A stretch of DNA of 64,000 bases from positions 434,001 through 498,000 of the forward strand of contig NZ_CABPSN010000004.1 in NCBI RefSeq assembly GCF_902459565.1. Direction: 5' to 3'. Both the position numbers and the translations under genes were made by a program. The DNA comes from Pandoraea aquatica (GTDB lineage: Bacteria; Pseudomonadota; Gammaproteobacteria; Burkholderiales; Burkholderiaceae). The notes beneath the pieces are model-generated. The model was not told the origin of the DNA. It made no database searches and worked only from the letters and a program-made list of their open reading frames with translations. Shown in pieces: positions 1-11,300 of the stretch; position 1 is the first letter of the stretch, and each line of letters begins with the position of its first letter.

Positions 1-1001
1 CCGAAGGTGTGCGCGGCGAGGGCGGTATTCTGCGCAACTCGAACGGCGAGCGTTTCATGGAGCGCTACGCTCCGACGCTGAAGGATCTGGCGCCGCGTGA
101 CTTCGTGTCGCGTTCGATGGACCAGGAAATCAAGGAAGGCCGTGGTTGCGGCCCGAACGGCGACTACGTGCTGCTCGACCTCTCGCACATCGGTGCCGAG
201 ACGATCATGAAGCGCCTGCCGTCGATTCGCGAAATCGCACTGAAGTTCGCTAACGTCGACGCGATCAAGGAACCGATCCCCGTCGTGCCGACCATCCACT
301 ATCAGATGGGCGGTATTCCGACGAACTACAACGGTCAGGTTGTGCTGCAGAAGGACGGCTCGTCGGTGCCCGTCAACGGCTTCTACGCTGTGGGCGAGTG
401 CTCGTGCGTGTCGGTCCACGGTGCGAATCGTCTGGGTACGAATTCGCTGCTCGACCTCGTGGTGTTCGGCCGTGCTGCCGGCAACCACATCGTCGACTTC
501 GTCAAGAACCACGGCGACCACAAGCCGCTGCCCGCCGATGCCGGCGAGAACGCACTGGCGCGCCTCGGCCGTCTGGAAGCGTCCAGCTCGGGCGAGTACG
601 CACAGGACATCGCCAACGACATCCGCGCGACGATGCAGAAGCACGCTGGCGTGTTCCGTACGTCGGACCTGCTCAAGGAAGGCGTGGACGAGATCAAGCA
701 AGTGGCCGAGCGCGTGTCGCACGTCCACCTGAAGGACAAGTCGAAGGTGTTCAACACGGCGCGTATGGAAGCGCTGGAAGTCGACAACCTGATCGAAGTG
801 GCCAAGGCCACCATGATCGCAGCGGAAGCCCGTAAGGAAAGCCGCGGTGCGCACGCACACAGCGACTACCCGGAGCGCGACGACGCCAACTGGATGCGCC
901 ACTCGCTGTTCTTCAGCGAAGGCAACCGTCTGGATTACAAGCCGGTGCAGATGAAGCCGCTGACCGTCGACTCGGTTCCGCCCAAGGCGCGGACGTTCTA
1001 A
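1..1001 (+). CDS. sdhA: Succinate dehydrogenase flavoprotein subunit SdhA, 3' part
   Basis: C-terminal ~333 residues of the flavoprotein that oxidises succinate to fumarate in complex II of the inner membrane; the N-terminal FAD-binding part lies left of the window. Visible family marks are the HYQMGGIPTNYNGQV stretch and the FAD-contacting GECSCVSVHGANRLGTNSLL segment. The protein ends with the usual YKPVQMKPLTVDSVPPKARTF-type tail. sdhB starts 15 bp after the stop, so this is the sdh operon. The reading frame is open from base 3. Certain as to family. Confidence 0.97.
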   Translation, partial: EGVRGEGGILRNSNGERFMERYAPTLKDLAPRDFVSRSMDQEIKEGRGCGPNGDYVLLDLSHIGAETIMKRLPSIREIALKFANVDAIKEPIPVVPTIHYQMGGIPTNYNGQVVLQKDGSSVPVNGFYAVGECSCVSVHGANRLGTNSLLDLVVFGRAAGNHIVDFVKNHGDHKPLPADAGENALARLGRLEASSSGEYAQDIANDIRATMQKHAGVFRTSDLLKEGVDEIKQVAERVSHVHLKDKSKVFNTARMEALEVDNLIEVAKATMIAAEARKESRGAHAHSDYPERDDANWMRHSLFFSEGNRLDYKPVQMKPLTVDSVPPKARTF

Positions 1002-1016
1002 GGGATTCGCAAGATC

Positions 1017-1718
1017 ATGAAACGCATTTTTGAAGTCTACCGCTACGATCCGGACAAGGATGCCGCACCGTACATGCAGACCTACGAGGTCGAACTCGAC
1101 GGTCACGAGCGCATGCTGCTCGACGCATTGGTGAAGCTCAAGAAGATCGACGAAGGCATCGCTTTCCGCCGCTCGTGCCGCGAAGGCGTGTGCGGTTCGG
1201 ACGCCATGAACATCAACGGCAAGAACGGTCTGGCCTGCCTGACCAACATGAACGATCTGCCGAACAAGATCGTGCTGAAGCCGTTGCCGGGTCTGCCCGT
1301 CATTCGCGACCTGATCGTCGACATGACGCACTTCTTCAACCAGTACCACTCGATCAAGCCGTACCTGATCAACCCCGAGCCGGCACCGGAGAAGGAGCGT
1401 CTGCAGTCGCCCGAACAGCGTGATGAGCTCGATGGTCTGTACGAGTGTATTCTGTGCGCATCGTGCTCGACGTCGTGCCCGAGCTTCTGGTGGAATCCGG
1501 ACAAGTTCGTCGGCCCGGCCGGTCTGCTCCAGGCTTATCGCTTCATCGCGGACAGCCGCGATACGGCGACCAGCGAGCGTCTGGACAACCTGGAAGATCC
1601 GTACCGCCTGTTCCGCTGCCACACGATCATGAACTGCGTGGATGTGTGCCCGAAGGGTCTGAACCCGACGAAGGCCATCGGCAAGATCAAGGAGCTGATG
1701 GTGCGTCGCGCCGTCTGA
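1017..1718 (+). CDS. sdhB: Succinate dehydrogenase iron-sulfur subunit SdhB
   Basis: 233 residues, full length. It carries electrons from the flavoprotein to ubiquinone in complex II. The [2Fe-2S] site is C54-REGV-C59-GS-D62 with C74; the Asp at the third position is as in the E. coli protein. The [4Fe-4S] and [3Fe-4S] clusters are read from C144, C147, C150, C154 and C201, C207, C211 in the CILCASCSTSCP and RCHTIMNCVDVCP motifs. It lies between sdhA and sdhE, only 10 bp before the latter. Confidence 0.98.
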   Translation: MKRIFEVYRYDPDKDAAPYMQTYEVELDGHERMLLDALVKLKKIDEGIAFRRSCREGVCGSDAMNINGKNGLACLTNMNDLPNKIVLKPLPGLPVIRDLIVDMTHFFNQYHSIKPYLINPEPAPEKERLQSPEQRDELDGLYECILCASCSTSCPSFWWNPDKFVGPAGLLQAYRFIADSRDTATSERLDNLEDPYRLFRCHTIMNCVDVCPKGLNPTKAIGKIKELMVRRAV

Positions 1719-1728
1719 CCCAACGATC

Positions 1729-2001
1729 ATGCCGGATACCAATCACCAGTCCGATCCGGTCAAACGTGCCCGCCTGCGCTGGCGGGCACGCCGCGGTTTG
1801 CTGGAAAACGACCTCATCCTCGAACGATTCTTCGCCAAGTACGAAGCGTCGCTGACTGACGAGGATGTGGGCGCCCTCACAAAGCTGCTCGATTTGAGCG
1901 ACAACGATTTGATGGATCTGCTGCTAGCGCGTAAAGAGCCCGAGGCGGATCTGGACGGGCCGGACGTGCAGCGCCTGCTGGCGCTTTTGCGTGCCGTGTA
2001 G
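1729..2001 (+). CDS. sdhE: FAD assembly factor SdhE
   Basis: 90 residues, the normal size for SdhE (YgfY/Sdh5 family), which promotes covalent attachment of FAD to SdhA. The diagnostic RGxxE motif is at R22-G-L-L-E26, within RARRGLLENDLILERFF. The C-terminal half is acidic and Leu-rich as in the family. Its position directly after sdhB and before gltA supports the call. Confidence 0.93.
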   Translation: MPDTNHQSDPVKRARLRWRARRGLLENDLILERFFAKYEASLTDEDVGALTKLLDLSDNDLMDLLLARKEPEADLDGPDVQRLLALLRAV

Positions 2002-2030
2002 GGGTTTTGGAATTTTTTTGAGGAAGCGAT

Positions 2031-3332
2031 ATGACTCCGTCTGATGTTAAAGCCACCCTATCTTTCTCCGACGATTCGCCCAGCGTAGAGCTGCCGATTT
2101 ATCAGGGAACGATGGGCCCGGATGTGATTGACATCCGCAAGCTGTACGGCCAGACCGGCAAGTTCACGTATGACCCCGGCTTTATGTCGACGGCGTCGTG
2201 CAATTCGGCCATCACCTACATCGATGGCGACAAGGGTGAGCTGCTGTACCGTGGCTACCCGATCGAGCAGTTGGCCACCAACTGCGACTTCCTCGAGACC
2301 TCGTACCTGCTGCTCAAGGGCGAACTCCCGAACGCCGAACAAAAGAAGGATTTCGTCGATACGGTGACCCGTCACACGATGGTTCACGAGCAGATGAACT
2401 TCTTCTTCCGTGGCTTCCGTCGCGACGCTCACCCGATGGCCGTGCTGACGGGTTCGGTGGGTGCTCTGTCGGCGTTCTACCACGACTCGCTCGACATCAA
2501 TAACCCGAACCACCGCGAAGTCTCGGCGATTCGTCTGATCGCCAAGCTGCCGACGCTCGTCGCCATGGCGTACAAGTACAGCATCGGTCAGCCGTTCGTG
2601 TACCCGAGCAACGACCTGTCGTACAGCGCGAACTTCATGCGCATGATGTTCGCCAACCCGTGCGAAGAGTACAAGGTCAACGACGTGCTGGTGCGCGCCC
2701 TCGACCGTATCCTGATCCTGCACGCAGATCACGAGCAGAACGCTTCGACGTCGACCGTCCGTCTGGCCGGTTCGTCGGGTGCGAACCCGTTCGCCTGTAT
2801 CGCTGCCGGTATCGCATGTCTGTGGGGCCCGGCGCACGGTGGTGCGAACGAAGCCGCGCTGAACATGCTCGAGCAGATCGGTTCGCCGGACAAGATCCCC
2901 GAATTCATCAAGCAGGTGAAGGACAAGAACTCGGGCGTGAAGCTGATGGGCTTCGGTCACCGCGTGTACAAGAACTACGACCCGCGTGCCAAGCTGATGC
3001 GCGAGACGTGCTACGAAGTGCTCAATGAACTGGGCCTGCACGACGACCCGCTGTTCAAGCTGGCCATGCAGCTCGAGAAGATCGCTCTGGAAGACGAATA
3101 CTTCGTGTCGCGCAAGCTGTACCCGAACGTCGACTTCTACTCGGGTATCGTTCAGCGCGCGCTGGGCATCCCGACCTCGATGTTCACCTGCATCTTCGCG
3201 CTGGCCCGTACCGTGGGCTGGATCGCGCAGTGGAACGAAATGATCGGCGAGCCGGATCAGAAGATCGGCCGTCCGCGTCAGCTGTTCATCGGCCACACGC
3301 CGCGCGAAGTCGCGCCGATCGACAAGCGCTAA
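2031..3332 (+). CDS. gltA: Citrate synthase
   Basis: 433 residues, a type II (hexameric, NADH-sensitive type) citrate synthase condensing acetyl-CoA and oxaloacetate. Catalytic residues by family alignment are H269 in [14 protein letters not shown]310 in [14 protein letters not shown] and D368 in YPNVDFYSG. The start is preceded by GAGGAAGCGAT, a good ribosome-binding site. It follows sdhE by 29 bp, so TCA-cycle genes are clustered and probably co-transcribed. Confidence 0.98.
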   Translation: MTPSDVKATLSFSDDSPSVELPIYQGTMGPDVIDIRKLYGQTGKFTYDPGFMSTASCNSAITYIDGDKGELLYRGYPIEQLATNCDFLETSYLLLKGELPNAEQKKDFVDTVTRHTMVHEQMNFFFRGFRRDAHPMAVLTGSVGALSAFYHDSLDINNPNHREVSAIRLIAKLPTLVAMAYKYSIGQPFVYPSNDLSYSANFMRMMFANPCEEYKVNDVLVRALDRILILHADHEQNASTSTVRLAGSSGANPFACIAAGIACLWGPAHGGANEAALNMLEQIGSPDKIPEFIKQVKDKNSGVKLMGFGHRVYKNYDPRAKLMRETCYEVLNELGLHDDPLFKLAMQLEKIALEDEYFVSRKLYPNVDFYSGIVQRALGIPTSMFTCIFALARTVGWIAQWNEMIGEPDQKIGRPRQLFIGHTPREVAPIDKR

Positions 3333-3616
3333 GCCTGTCGAGGCGTCCGGCACGGCCCCCGCTTGCCGTGCCGGCACCGCAACCTTGCCGAAACGGCAAG
3401 GCGGTGCGGCCCGCAACGAGCCCTCGTTGCGCTATATTCGAATCCACGGCACAAGCTGCCGTGATTCGCACAAATCCCCGGTTCATCGTGCGTTTACCGC
3501 CCGGTTTCCCGGGGATTTCGTATTCCGCCGGCGCGAAAGCGCTATGGCATAATCAAAAGTTCACAGAACCGTAATTTGCGTTCTCAGAACTATATTTCGC
3601 CCCCGCGTTTTTTATC
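3333..3616 (+). other. gltA-leuC intergenic region with hairpins
   Basis: 284 bp without a gene. It holds a strong hairpin at 3374-3407 (inner stem CCTTGCCG/CGGCAAGG), a second at 3440-3468 (CACGGCA/TGCCGTG with GAATC/ATTC flanks) and an inverted repeat AAATCCCCGG/CCGGGGATTT around 3472-3518. None is followed by a long U tract, so the end of the gltA transcript is unclear. The leuC promoter candidate lies at the right end. Confidence 0.5.
3545..3553 (+). promoter_or_regulatory. Putative extended -10 promoter of leuC
   Basis: TGGCATAAT matches an extended -10 element (TGn followed by a TATAAT-like hexamer); no good -35 is seen. The element and its downstream neighbour (ATAATCAAAAGTTC, 3549-3562) recur exactly at the aspartokinase promoter candidate near 53485. 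Assignment is by pattern only. Confidence 0.4.
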
Positions 3617-5026
3617 ATGGCCAAGACGCTGTATGACAAGTTGTGGGATGCACACGTCGTGCATACCGAGGACGATGGCACGACCGTGCTCTACATCGAC
3701 CGTCATCTGTTGCATGAGGTGACCAGTCCGCAGGCGTTTGAGGGTCTAAAACTCGCGCAGCGTCCGGTCTGGCGTTTGTCCGCCAACCTCGCGGTGTCGG
3801 ACCACAATGTGCCGACCACCGATCGCACGCAAGGCATCGCCGATCCGGTCTCGCGTTTGCAGGTCGATACGCTCGACGCGAACTGCGATAACTTCGGCAT
3901 CACCCAATTCAAGATGAACGATGTCCGTCAGGGCATCGTGCACGTGATCGGGCCGGAGCAGGGTGCCACGTTGCCGGGCATGACGGTGGTGTGCGGTGAC
4001 TCGCATACGTCGACGCACGGCGCGTTCGGTGCGCTGGCGTTCGGTATCGGCACGTCGGAAGTGGAACACACGCTCGCGACGCAGACCTTGCTCATGAAGA
4101 AGAGCAAGAACATGCTCGTGAAGGTCGAAGGCACGCTGCCGCGCGGCTGTTCTGCGAAGGACATCGTGCTGGCCGTCATCGGCAAGATCGGCACGGCCGG
4201 TGGCACGGGCTACACGATCGAGTTCGCCGGCTCGGCGATTCGTTCGCTGACGATGGAAGGCCGCATGACCGTGTGCAACATGGCCATCGAAGCCGGTGCG
4301 CGTGCGGGTCTGGTGGGTGTTGACGATACGACCATCAACTACGTGAAGGGTCGTCCGTTCGCCCCGACGGGTGTGGAGTTCCAGCAGGCCGAAGCTTACT
4401 GGCGCGGCTTCCATACCGATGCGGGTGCCGCGTTCGATCACGTGGTCGAGATCGACGCCAACACGCTGCGTCCGCAGGTGAGCTGGGGAACGTCGCCGGA
4501 AATGGTCGTCAGCATCGAAGATCGCGTGCCGGATCCCGAGAAGGAAAAGGACCCGGTCAAGCGCAGCGCCATGGAGCGCGCGCTTGAGTACATGGCGCTC
4601 ACGCCGGACACCCCGATGTCGAGCATCAACGTCGACAAGGTGTTCATCGGCTCGTGCACCAACTCGCGCATCGAAGACATTCGTGCGGCGGCTTATGTCG
4701 TGAAGAAGCTCGGCCGACGCGTGGCGTCGAACGTGCGTCTGGCGATGGTCGTGCCGGGTTCGGGTCTGGTCAAGCATCAGGCAGAGCAGGAAGGGTTGGA
4801 TCAGGTCTTCAAGGCTGCCGGTTTCGAATGGCGCGAGCCGGGCTGCTCGATGTGTCTGGCGATGAACGCCGACCGTCTGGAGTCGGGCGAGCGTTGCGCT
4901 TCGACGTCGAACCGTAACTTCGAAGGCCGTCAGGGTGCCGGTGGACGTACCCACCTGGTGAGCCCGGCGATGGCGGCAGCCGCTGCGATCGAAGGCCATT
5001 TCGTCGACGTGCGTCGTCTCGTCTGA
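3617..5026 (+). CDS. leuC: 3-isopropylmalate dehydratase large subunit LeuC
   Basis: 469 residues, the [4Fe-4S] aconitase-family subunit that isomerises 2- to 3-isopropylmalate in leucine synthesis together with LeuD. Cluster ligands are C347 (SCTNSRIED) and C410/C413 (GCSMCLAMN). The start [16 protein letters not shown] is canonical. The leader just before ATG is T-rich (GCGTTTTTTATC) with no clear Shine-Dalgarno. It heads a leu cluster of leuC, a small lipoprotein gene, leuD and leuB. Confidence 0.98.
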   Translation: MAKTLYDKLWDAHVVHTEDDGTTVLYIDRHLLHEVTSPQAFEGLKLAQRPVWRLSANLAVSDHNVPTTDRTQGIADPVSRLQVDTLDANCDNFGITQFKMNDVRQGIVHVIGPEQGATLPGMTVVCGDSHTSTHGAFGALAFGIGTSEVEHTLATQTLLMKKSKNMLVKVEGTLPRGCSAKDIVLAVIGKIGTAGGTGYTIEFAGSAIRSLTMEGRMTVCNMAIEAGARAGLVGVDDTTINYVKGRPFAPTGVEFQQAEAYWRGFHTDAGAAFDHVVEIDANTLRPQVSWGTSPEMVVSIEDRVPDPEKEKDPVKRSAMERALEYMALTPDTPMSSINVDKVFIGSCTNSRIEDIRAAAYVVKKLGRRVASNVRLAMVVPGSGLVKHQAEQEGLDQVFKAAGFEWREPGCSMCLAMNADRLESGERCASTSNRNFEGRQGAGGRTHLVSPAMAAAAAIEGHFVDVRRLV

Positions 5027-5081
5027 CGGGCAAGCATCGATTTATCCGTTGTTGGACATTTTCTTTGATAGAGACAAGACC

Positions 5082-5210
5082 ATGAAGAAACTGTGGATGC
5101 TGATCGGTGCGGTGCTGCTGTTGGGCGTGGCGGGTTGCAACACGATGGCGGGCCTCGGCAAAGACACGCAAGCCGCTGGCTCGGCGCTCGAAAACGCCGC
5201 GAAGAAGTGA
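5082..5210 (+). CDS. Entericidin-like small lipoprotein
   Basis: 42 residues, MKKLWMLIGAVLLLGVAGC followed by NTMAGLGKDTQAAGSALENA and a KK end. The first 18 residues form a lipoprotein signal with lipobox GVAGC (modified Cys at position 19), so the mature peptide is about 24 residues and anchored to a membrane. The amphipathic, Ala/Gly-rich mature part matches the EcnA/EcnB entericidin family. In enterics this family is an antidote/toxin lipoprotein pair; no partner gene is seen here. It sits alone between leuC (55 bp upstream) and leuD (119 bp downstream). Function here is unknown. Confidence 0.85.
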   Translation: MKKLWMLIGAVLLLGVAGCNTMAGLGKDTQAAGSALENAAKK

Positions 5211-5329
5211 TGCGACGGTGTGCGTCGCGCGGGCGGAAGCCTCGCACGCACACCTACAAATTTCCGGTTTGACGGCCCGCTGCACACGCGGCAGGCCGTA
5301 GCCGAACTGTTTTGATCAGGTGGTTCGTG

Positions 5330-5980
5330 ATGGAAAAATTTACCGTCCATACGGGGTTGGTGGCACCGCTGGATCGCGAAAACGTCGATACCGACGCGAT
5401 CATCCCCAAGCAATTCCTGAAGTCGATCAAGCGCACGGGTTTCGGCCCGAATCTGTTCGACGAATGGCGTTATCTCGATGTCGGTCAGCCGGGGCAGGAT
5501 TGCAGCACGCGTCCGCTCAACCCGAATTTCGTGCTGAACCAGCCGCGCTTCCAAGGCGCGACCGTGCTGCTCGCACGCAAGAACTTCGGCTGCGGCAGCT
5601 CGCGTGAGCACGCACCGTGGGCATTGCAGCAATACGGCTTCCGTGCCGTGATTGCGCCGAGCTTCGCCGACATCTTCTTCAACAACTGCTACAAGAACGG
5701 GCTGCTGCCGATCGCGCTGTCCGAGATGCAGGTCGACCATCTGTTCAACGAGACGGCCGCGTTCAACGGCTATCAGCTGACCATCGATCTGGACAAGCAG
5801 GCGGTGATGACGGCCGACGGTCGCGCTTACGAGTTCGACATCGCCCCGTTCCGCAAGTACTGCCTGTTGAACGGTTTCGACGATATCGGCCTGACGCTGC
5901 GTCACGCCGACAAGATTCGCGCCTATGAGGCCGAGCGGCTCGCCAAGCAGCCGTGGCTCGCAACGCGCCTGCCGGGCTGA
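5330..5980 (+). CDS. leuD: 3-isopropylmalate dehydratase small subunit LeuD
   Basis: 216 residues. This is the swivel-domain partner of LeuC. The start ATG at 5330 gives the canonical [18 protein letters not shown] and is preceded at 6 bp by AGGTGG; an in-frame TTG 18 bp upstream is less likely. The substrate-binding [13 protein letters not shown] motif is intact. leuB follows after 33 bp. Confidence 0.97.
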   Translation: MEKFTVHTGLVAPLDRENVDTDAIIPKQFLKSIKRTGFGPNLFDEWRYLDVGQPGQDCSTRPLNPNFVLNQPRFQGATVLLARKNFGCGSSREHAPWALQQYGFRAVIAPSFADIFFNNCYKNGLLPIALSEMQVDHLFNETAAFNGYQLTIDLDKQAVMTADGRAYEFDIAPFRKYCLLNGFDDIGLTLRHADKIRAYEAERLAKQPWLATRLPG

Positions 5981-6013
5981 GTCCCTGCCGCTGAGCACAT
6001 CCAAGGAGATTGC

Positions 6014-7081
6014 ATGAAAATCGCTGTGTTGCCGGGTGACGGCATTGGTCCGGAAATCGTGACGGAAGCCGTCAATGTGCTGAACGCGCTTGGCGAGAAG
6101 TTCGAGCTGGAAGAAGCGCCGGTGGGCGGTGCGGGCTATGAGGCGGCGGGGCATCCGCTGCCGGACGCCACGCTCAAGCTGGCCAAAGAAGCCGACGCCA
6201 TTCTGTTCGGCGCCGTGGGCGACTGGAAGTACGACTCGCTGGAGCGCGCGCTGCGCCCCGAGCAGGCGATTCTGGGGCTGCGCAAGCATCTCCAGCTGTT
6301 CGCCAACTTCCGTCCGGCCATTCTGTACAAGGAACTGGCCGACGCGTCGAGCCTGAAGCCGGAGATCGTCGCCGGTCTGGATATCCTGATCATTCGCGAG
6401 CTGAACGGCGACATTTACTTCGGTCAGCCCAAGGGCTTCCGTCAATCGCCGGATGGGGCTTTCGAAGGTGCACGCGAAGGTTTTGATACCATGCGCTATA
6501 GCGTGCCCGAAGTGGAGCGTATCGCACACGTCGCGTTCCAGGCTGCGGCCAAGCGCGACAAGCGTCTTTGCTCGGTCGACAAGGCCAACGTGCTGGAGAC
6601 GTCGCAGCTGTGGCGCGACACGATGATCGAGGTCGCGAAGCAGTATCCGGAGGTCGAGCTGTCGCACATGTACGTCGACAATGCCGCGATGCAGCTGGTC
6701 AAGGCACCCAAGAACTTCGACGTGGTGGTGACGGGTAACATGTTCGGCGATATCCTGTCGGACGAGGCCGCCATGCTCACGGGTTCGATCGGCATGCTGC
6801 CGTCGGCTTCGCTGGATGCCAATAACAAGGGGTTGTACGAGCCGTCGCACGGTTCGGCCCCCGATATCGCCGGTAAGGGCGTCGCCAATCCGTTGGCAAC
6901 GATCCTGTCGGCTGCCATGATGCTGCGTTACACGCTGGGTCGTGCCGAACAGGCCGACCGTATCGAAAACGCCGTGAAGAAGGTGCTGGCGCAGGGGTTG
7001 CGCACGCCCGACATCTGGCAGGAAGGCGCGACCAAGGTCGGTACGCGCGAAATGGGCGCAGCAGTGGTTGCTGCGCTATAA
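6014..7081 (+). CDS. leuB: 3-isopropylmalate dehydrogenase
   Basis: 355 residues, catalysing the NAD-dependent oxidative decarboxylation of 3-isopropylmalate in leucine synthesis. Visible family motifs are [11 protein letters not shown] at the N-terminus, the substrate-binding [14 protein letters not shown] loop and the NAD-binding [18 protein letters not shown] segment. AAGGAG lies 7 bp before the start. It is followed by asd after 60 bp. Confidence 0.98.
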   Translation: MKIAVLPGDGIGPEIVTEAVNVLNALGEKFELEEAPVGGAGYEAAGHPLPDATLKLAKEADAILFGAVGDWKYDSLERALRPEQAILGLRKHLQLFANFRPAILYKELADASSLKPEIVAGLDILIIRELNGDIYFGQPKGFRQSPDGAFEGAREGFDTMRYSVPEVERIAHVAFQAAAKRDKRLCSVDKANVLETSQLWRDTMIEVAKQYPEVELSHMYVDNAAMQLVKAPKNFDVVVTGNMFGDILSDEAAMLTGSIGMLPSASLDANNKGLYEPSHGSAPDIAGKGVANPLATILSAAMMLRYTLGRAEQADRIENAVKKVLAQGLRTPDIWQEGATKVGTREMGAAVVAAL

Positions 7082-7141
7082 CGTTGACGGGGCGTCGGGA
7101 GACGCCCCTCGGCGCAATTGCAACGATAAGAGAGTGGATAA

Positions 7142-8272
7142 ATGAAAACCGTAGGTCTGGTAGGTTGGCGGGGCATGGTCGGTTCGGTTCTGATGCAGCG
7201 TATGCAACAGGAGAACGACTTCGCCTTGATCGAGCCGGTGTTTTTCAGCACCAGCAACGCGGGCGGCAAAGCCCCGTCGATGGCGAAGAACGAAACTTCG
7301 CTGAAAGACGCCAATGATGTCAACGAGCTGAAAAAATGCGACATCATCATTACCTGCCAGGGCGGTGACTACACAACAGAAATCTTCCCGAAGCTGCGTG
7401 CAGCGGGTTGGAACGGTTACTGGGTGGATGCGGCGTCGACGCTGCGCATGAAGGACGACGCGATCATCGTGCTCGATCCGGTCAACCTCGACGTCATCAA
7501 GAACGCGCTCACCAAGGGCACGAAGAACTTCGTCGGCGGCAACTGCACGGTCAGCTGCATGCTGATGGGTCTGGGCGGTCTGTTCCAGCACGGTCTGGTC
7601 GACTGGCTGACGTCGATGACGTATCAGGCAGCATCGGGTGGCGGTGCACAGCACATGCGCGAGCTGCTCACGCAGTTCGGCACGATCAACGCCGAAGTCA
7701 AGGCGCTGCTCGACGATCCGCACTCGGCCATTCTCGAGATCGACCGCAAGGTCCTCGCCAAGCAACACGCACTGACGGCTGACGAAACGAAGCAGTTCGG
7801 CGTGCCGCTGGGCGGTAACCTGATTCCCTGGATCGACAAGGATCTGGGCAACGGTCAGTCGAAGGAAGAGTGGAAGGGCGGTGCCGAGACCAACAAGATT
7901 CTGGGTCTGGGCGACGGCTTCCCTGGCACGCGTGCCATTCCGGTCGACGGTCTGTGCGTGCGTATCGGTGCGATGCGTTGCCACAGCCAGGCGCTGACCA
8001 TCAAGCTTACGAAAGATGTGCCGTTAGACGAACTGACCGACATCATCGGCCAGGCGAACGACTGGGTGAAGGTGGTGCCGAACACACGCGAAGCGTCGAT
8101 GACCGATTTGACGCCTGCCGCCGTGACCGGCACGATGACGATCCCGGTGGGTCGCTTGCGCAAGATGTCGATGGGTCCGGAGTACCTGTCGGCATTTACG
8201 GTGGGCGATCAACTGTTGTGGGGCGCGGCTGAACCGCTGCGCCGCATGCTGCGGATCCTGCTCGACGCGTAA
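7142..8272 (+). CDS. asd: Aspartate-semialdehyde dehydrogenase
   Basis: 376 residues, making aspartate semialdehyde from aspartyl phosphate for Lys, Thr, Met and diaminopimelate. The N-terminal [17 protein letters not shown] is the NADP-binding fold and C135 in [10 protein letters not shown] is the catalytic Cys at the same number as in E. coli. It is of the enterobacterial-type length. It links functionally to the aspartokinase gene at 53.6 kb. Confidence 0.97.
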   Translation: MKTVGLVGWRGMVGSVLMQRMQQENDFALIEPVFFSTSNAGGKAPSMAKNETSLKDANDVNELKKCDIIITCQGGDYTTEIFPKLRAAGWNGYWVDAASTLRMKDDAIIVLDPVNLDVIKNALTKGTKNFVGGNCTVSCMLMGLGGLFQHGLVDWLTSMTYQAASGGGAQHMRELLTQFGTINAEVKALLDDPHSAILEIDRKVLAKQHALTADETKQFGVPLGGNLIPWIDKDLGNGQSKEEWKGGAETNKILGLGDGFPGTRAIPVDGLCVRIGAMRCHSQALTIKLTKDVPLDELTDIIGQANDWVKVVPNTREASMTDLTPAAVTGTMTIPVGRLRKMSMGPEYLSAFTVGDQLLWGAAEPLRRMLRILLDA

Positions 8273-8397
8273 GCGTTGCAGCGTATCGGTAAGGCGTGAA
8301 GAACGGCGGCCCGCGAGGCCGCCGTCCGCGCTTTGGGAGGCCACTCGCATTGCATGCGTGGCCAGTGACAAACGACTGACAGGCTAGACAAGACACA

Positions 8398-11300
8398 GTG
8401 CGGAAATACTCGACCGGCAAGCGCGCAAATTCGTCCCGCAATTCGTTTCGCTTGAGTGCGGCGGCGGCTGTCTTGTGGAGCCTCGGGCTCCTGAACGCCG
8501 GCGCGGCCGAGTTCGGTCCGCAACAGGTTCGCTCGGGTCCGGGCCAGCCGCTGCGCGCCGTGATCGTGCTGGGCAATGTCTCGCAGGCTGAGGCCGACGG
8601 GTTGTCGGTGAAGCTCGCGCCGCGAGACGCCTTCAAGCAGGCCGGACTGCGTTACGACCCCACGCTCGACAAGCTGTCGGTGTCGGTGACGCCCACGGGC
8701 GGTCGCGACGCCGGATACAGCGGCACGTATCTCGTGCACGTCGATTCGGCCGAGCCGGTCAGTACGTCGTTCCTCGATTTGTTGCTGGTCCTCGAATGGC
8801 GCACGGGCCGTCAGTCGAATGCCGTGACGCTCTCTGCCATTCCGGAGGCCAGCGCGGCACAGCCGCAGGCGGTTGTGCCTGCCGCTGCGGCTAATTCTGC
8901 TGCCGGTGCCGACGCGTCGGCTTCCACGTCTCGCTCAGCCACGCCCGCTGCGGCTGCGCCGGCACCCGCAGGTAACGGCGCTGAGCAACGTGCTGCGGCC
9001 TCGGGCGAAAGCACCGAGAACGCCCGCACGGTGACGCGAGGCGACTCGCTGTCGTCGATTGCCCGCGAGTACACGGGCGGGGAAGGCGGCACCACGCTGG
9101 CCCAGATGATGACCGCGCTGTTCGAGTCGAATCGTTCGGCGTTCATTGGCAACGATCCCAACCGTTTGCGCCAGGGGGCGACGTTGAATCGTCCCGCCGA
9201 TGCGCAAGTGCAGAGCATTCCGCCTGCGCAGGCACGCAAGTTCGTGTCCGCTGCGCGGGAACAGTTTGACGCGTATCGCGCGCGGCTGGCCGATTCCACG
9301 GCGCAGCAGGCAGCACCGGCCGGTGGGCGCAGTGCACAGGGCGCGATCGAGGCGGGCAAGGCACCGGAAGCTGCCGCCCCCGCCACACGCGATGAGTTGA
9401 AGTTGTCGCGACCCGGTAAGGGAGGCACGGCAGGCCGTGCCGGCGGCAACGAAGAAGAGCAAATCGCCCAGGGCAAGGCTCAGACCGAGGCTCAGGGCAG
9501 GGTGAATGAGTTGCAGAAGAACGTAGCAGATCTCCAGAAGCTGTTGGCGATGAAGAATCAGGCCGTCGCTAATCTGGAGCAGCAGGCCGCCACCGCTTCC
9601 GGGGCGTCTGCGCAAGAGAAGACGGCGAAATCCGCCGATGGCAAGACGGCCGCACCTGCGGCCGCAGGAACCCAGCCGGCGACGAATGCGGCTGCAAATG
9701 CCGACGCTAAACCGGCAGATGCCGCTGCGAGCAATGTGACGGCGGCGGCTGCGTCCGGCGCTGCTGCGGGCGATGCCGCCTCGGCTGCATCGGCTGACGC
9801 GAATGCCTCCGAGGCAACGGCGGTGGCCGCCCCGGCAAGCGATGCCGCTGCAGCGTCTGCGGCAGCGGCCAGCGCACCGGCGGCCGAGTCGAAGCCGACG
9901 CCGAACGCCGCCATGAACTGGCGCGCGGTCACGCAGAATCCGTATGTGCTGCCGGGTGCCGGCGTGCTGGTGGTGTTGCTCGGCCTGTGGTGGCTGATGC
10001 GTCGTCGCCGTGCCGAGCCGCCGGTCGGTCAGCCGGGACCGTATGACGATGGCCGTGACGGTCAGGGGGGCAACGTCGAGTCGACGTCCTCGCATGACAA
10101 GCCGCAAGCCGCTGATGCAGCTGAAGCCGCTGCGCCGACGTCGCATGGCGTTGCGACGGCTGCAGGCGTCGCCGCTGCGGGGGCGGCAGGCGCTGCCGCG
10201 CTGTACGCCGCGAATCAGGCTGAGGCCGACGAGCATCTGCATCCGGACACCGACGCAACGTGGTCGGCACCGGAGACGGAAGCCGCAGCCCACGATGAAG
10301 TCGCTCTGGATTCGACGGCCGCTGCGTCGAACGAGCTGGATGCGTGGGATGCCGAGCAAGCCCCGGTGACCGACGAACTGGCTGAAGCATCGCATGCCGA
10401 GGGGCTCGGCGATCCGGAGGACGAAGCGCACGTTTCGCAAGCTGCGTCTGACGCCTTCGAAGCCCACGCCGAGCCGGTGGCTGCCCACGAGCCGGAGCCG
10501 GTGGCAGAAGCCGCCAGCGAGCCGGAAATCGATTGGGATGCGGCGTTTGCCGAAGAAGCCGGTCAGACGTCTGCACCGCAGGATTCCCACGACGCGCACG
10601 CGGACGATGCCCTGACATCGCTCGAAGCACTGGGCGCGGCTGCCGCGACCGGCGGTGTTGCCGCCGAGACGCTGTCGCATGCGGAGCACGTGGCGCATGT
10701 GGATGCCACGCCAGAAGGCGGTGTGGCGGGCATGCTCGGCGATCTCGATCTGGGCATTCCGGGCCAGCCGGCGAACGTCGGCACGATTTCGAGTGACGCT
10801 TTGCCGTCACTGAGCAAGGGCATCGGCTCGGTACAGTTCACGATGGCCCCTCCGGGCGATCCGCGTCTGGAAGCCGCCCACGCGGCAGATTCCGGCGATA
10901 TGACGGATATGGCCGATACTGGCGACGCGCCGGAAGATCTCGATGGCGAGTTGAGCGATGCCGACTTCGACGCCGCGATGCAGCAGGCCGCCAGCACCAC
11001 GCAAGCGCCGCGTAGCTACACCGATGCGGCGCACGAAGCACCGTCGTTGCGTCCGATGTCGTTCGATCTGTCGGACTTCAGCCTGGATTTGAAGGGCGAC
11101 GACGCCCAGCCCGCAGCGACACCGGCATTCGTCAGCGCCCCGACGCTCCCGGACGTGGCCGGTGAGGAAGCGCTGGTCGAACACGAGACGCTGGACACGT
11201 CGGCACCGCACACGCCTTACGCCGAAGTGCCCGCAGCGCCGCAGCATCAGGCGGCCGCGCCCGAGGCAGCGCCGCATACGCCTGAGCCCATCGTCCCGCA

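Noticed and set aside
2058-3416. Long antisense open frames, e.g. under gltA, leuD-leuB (5042-6850 -) and the peptide-binding gene (61721-63517 -)
   Set aside because: They mirror strongly biased GC-rich coding genes, are Arg/His-rich and match no family; they are codon-bias shadows.
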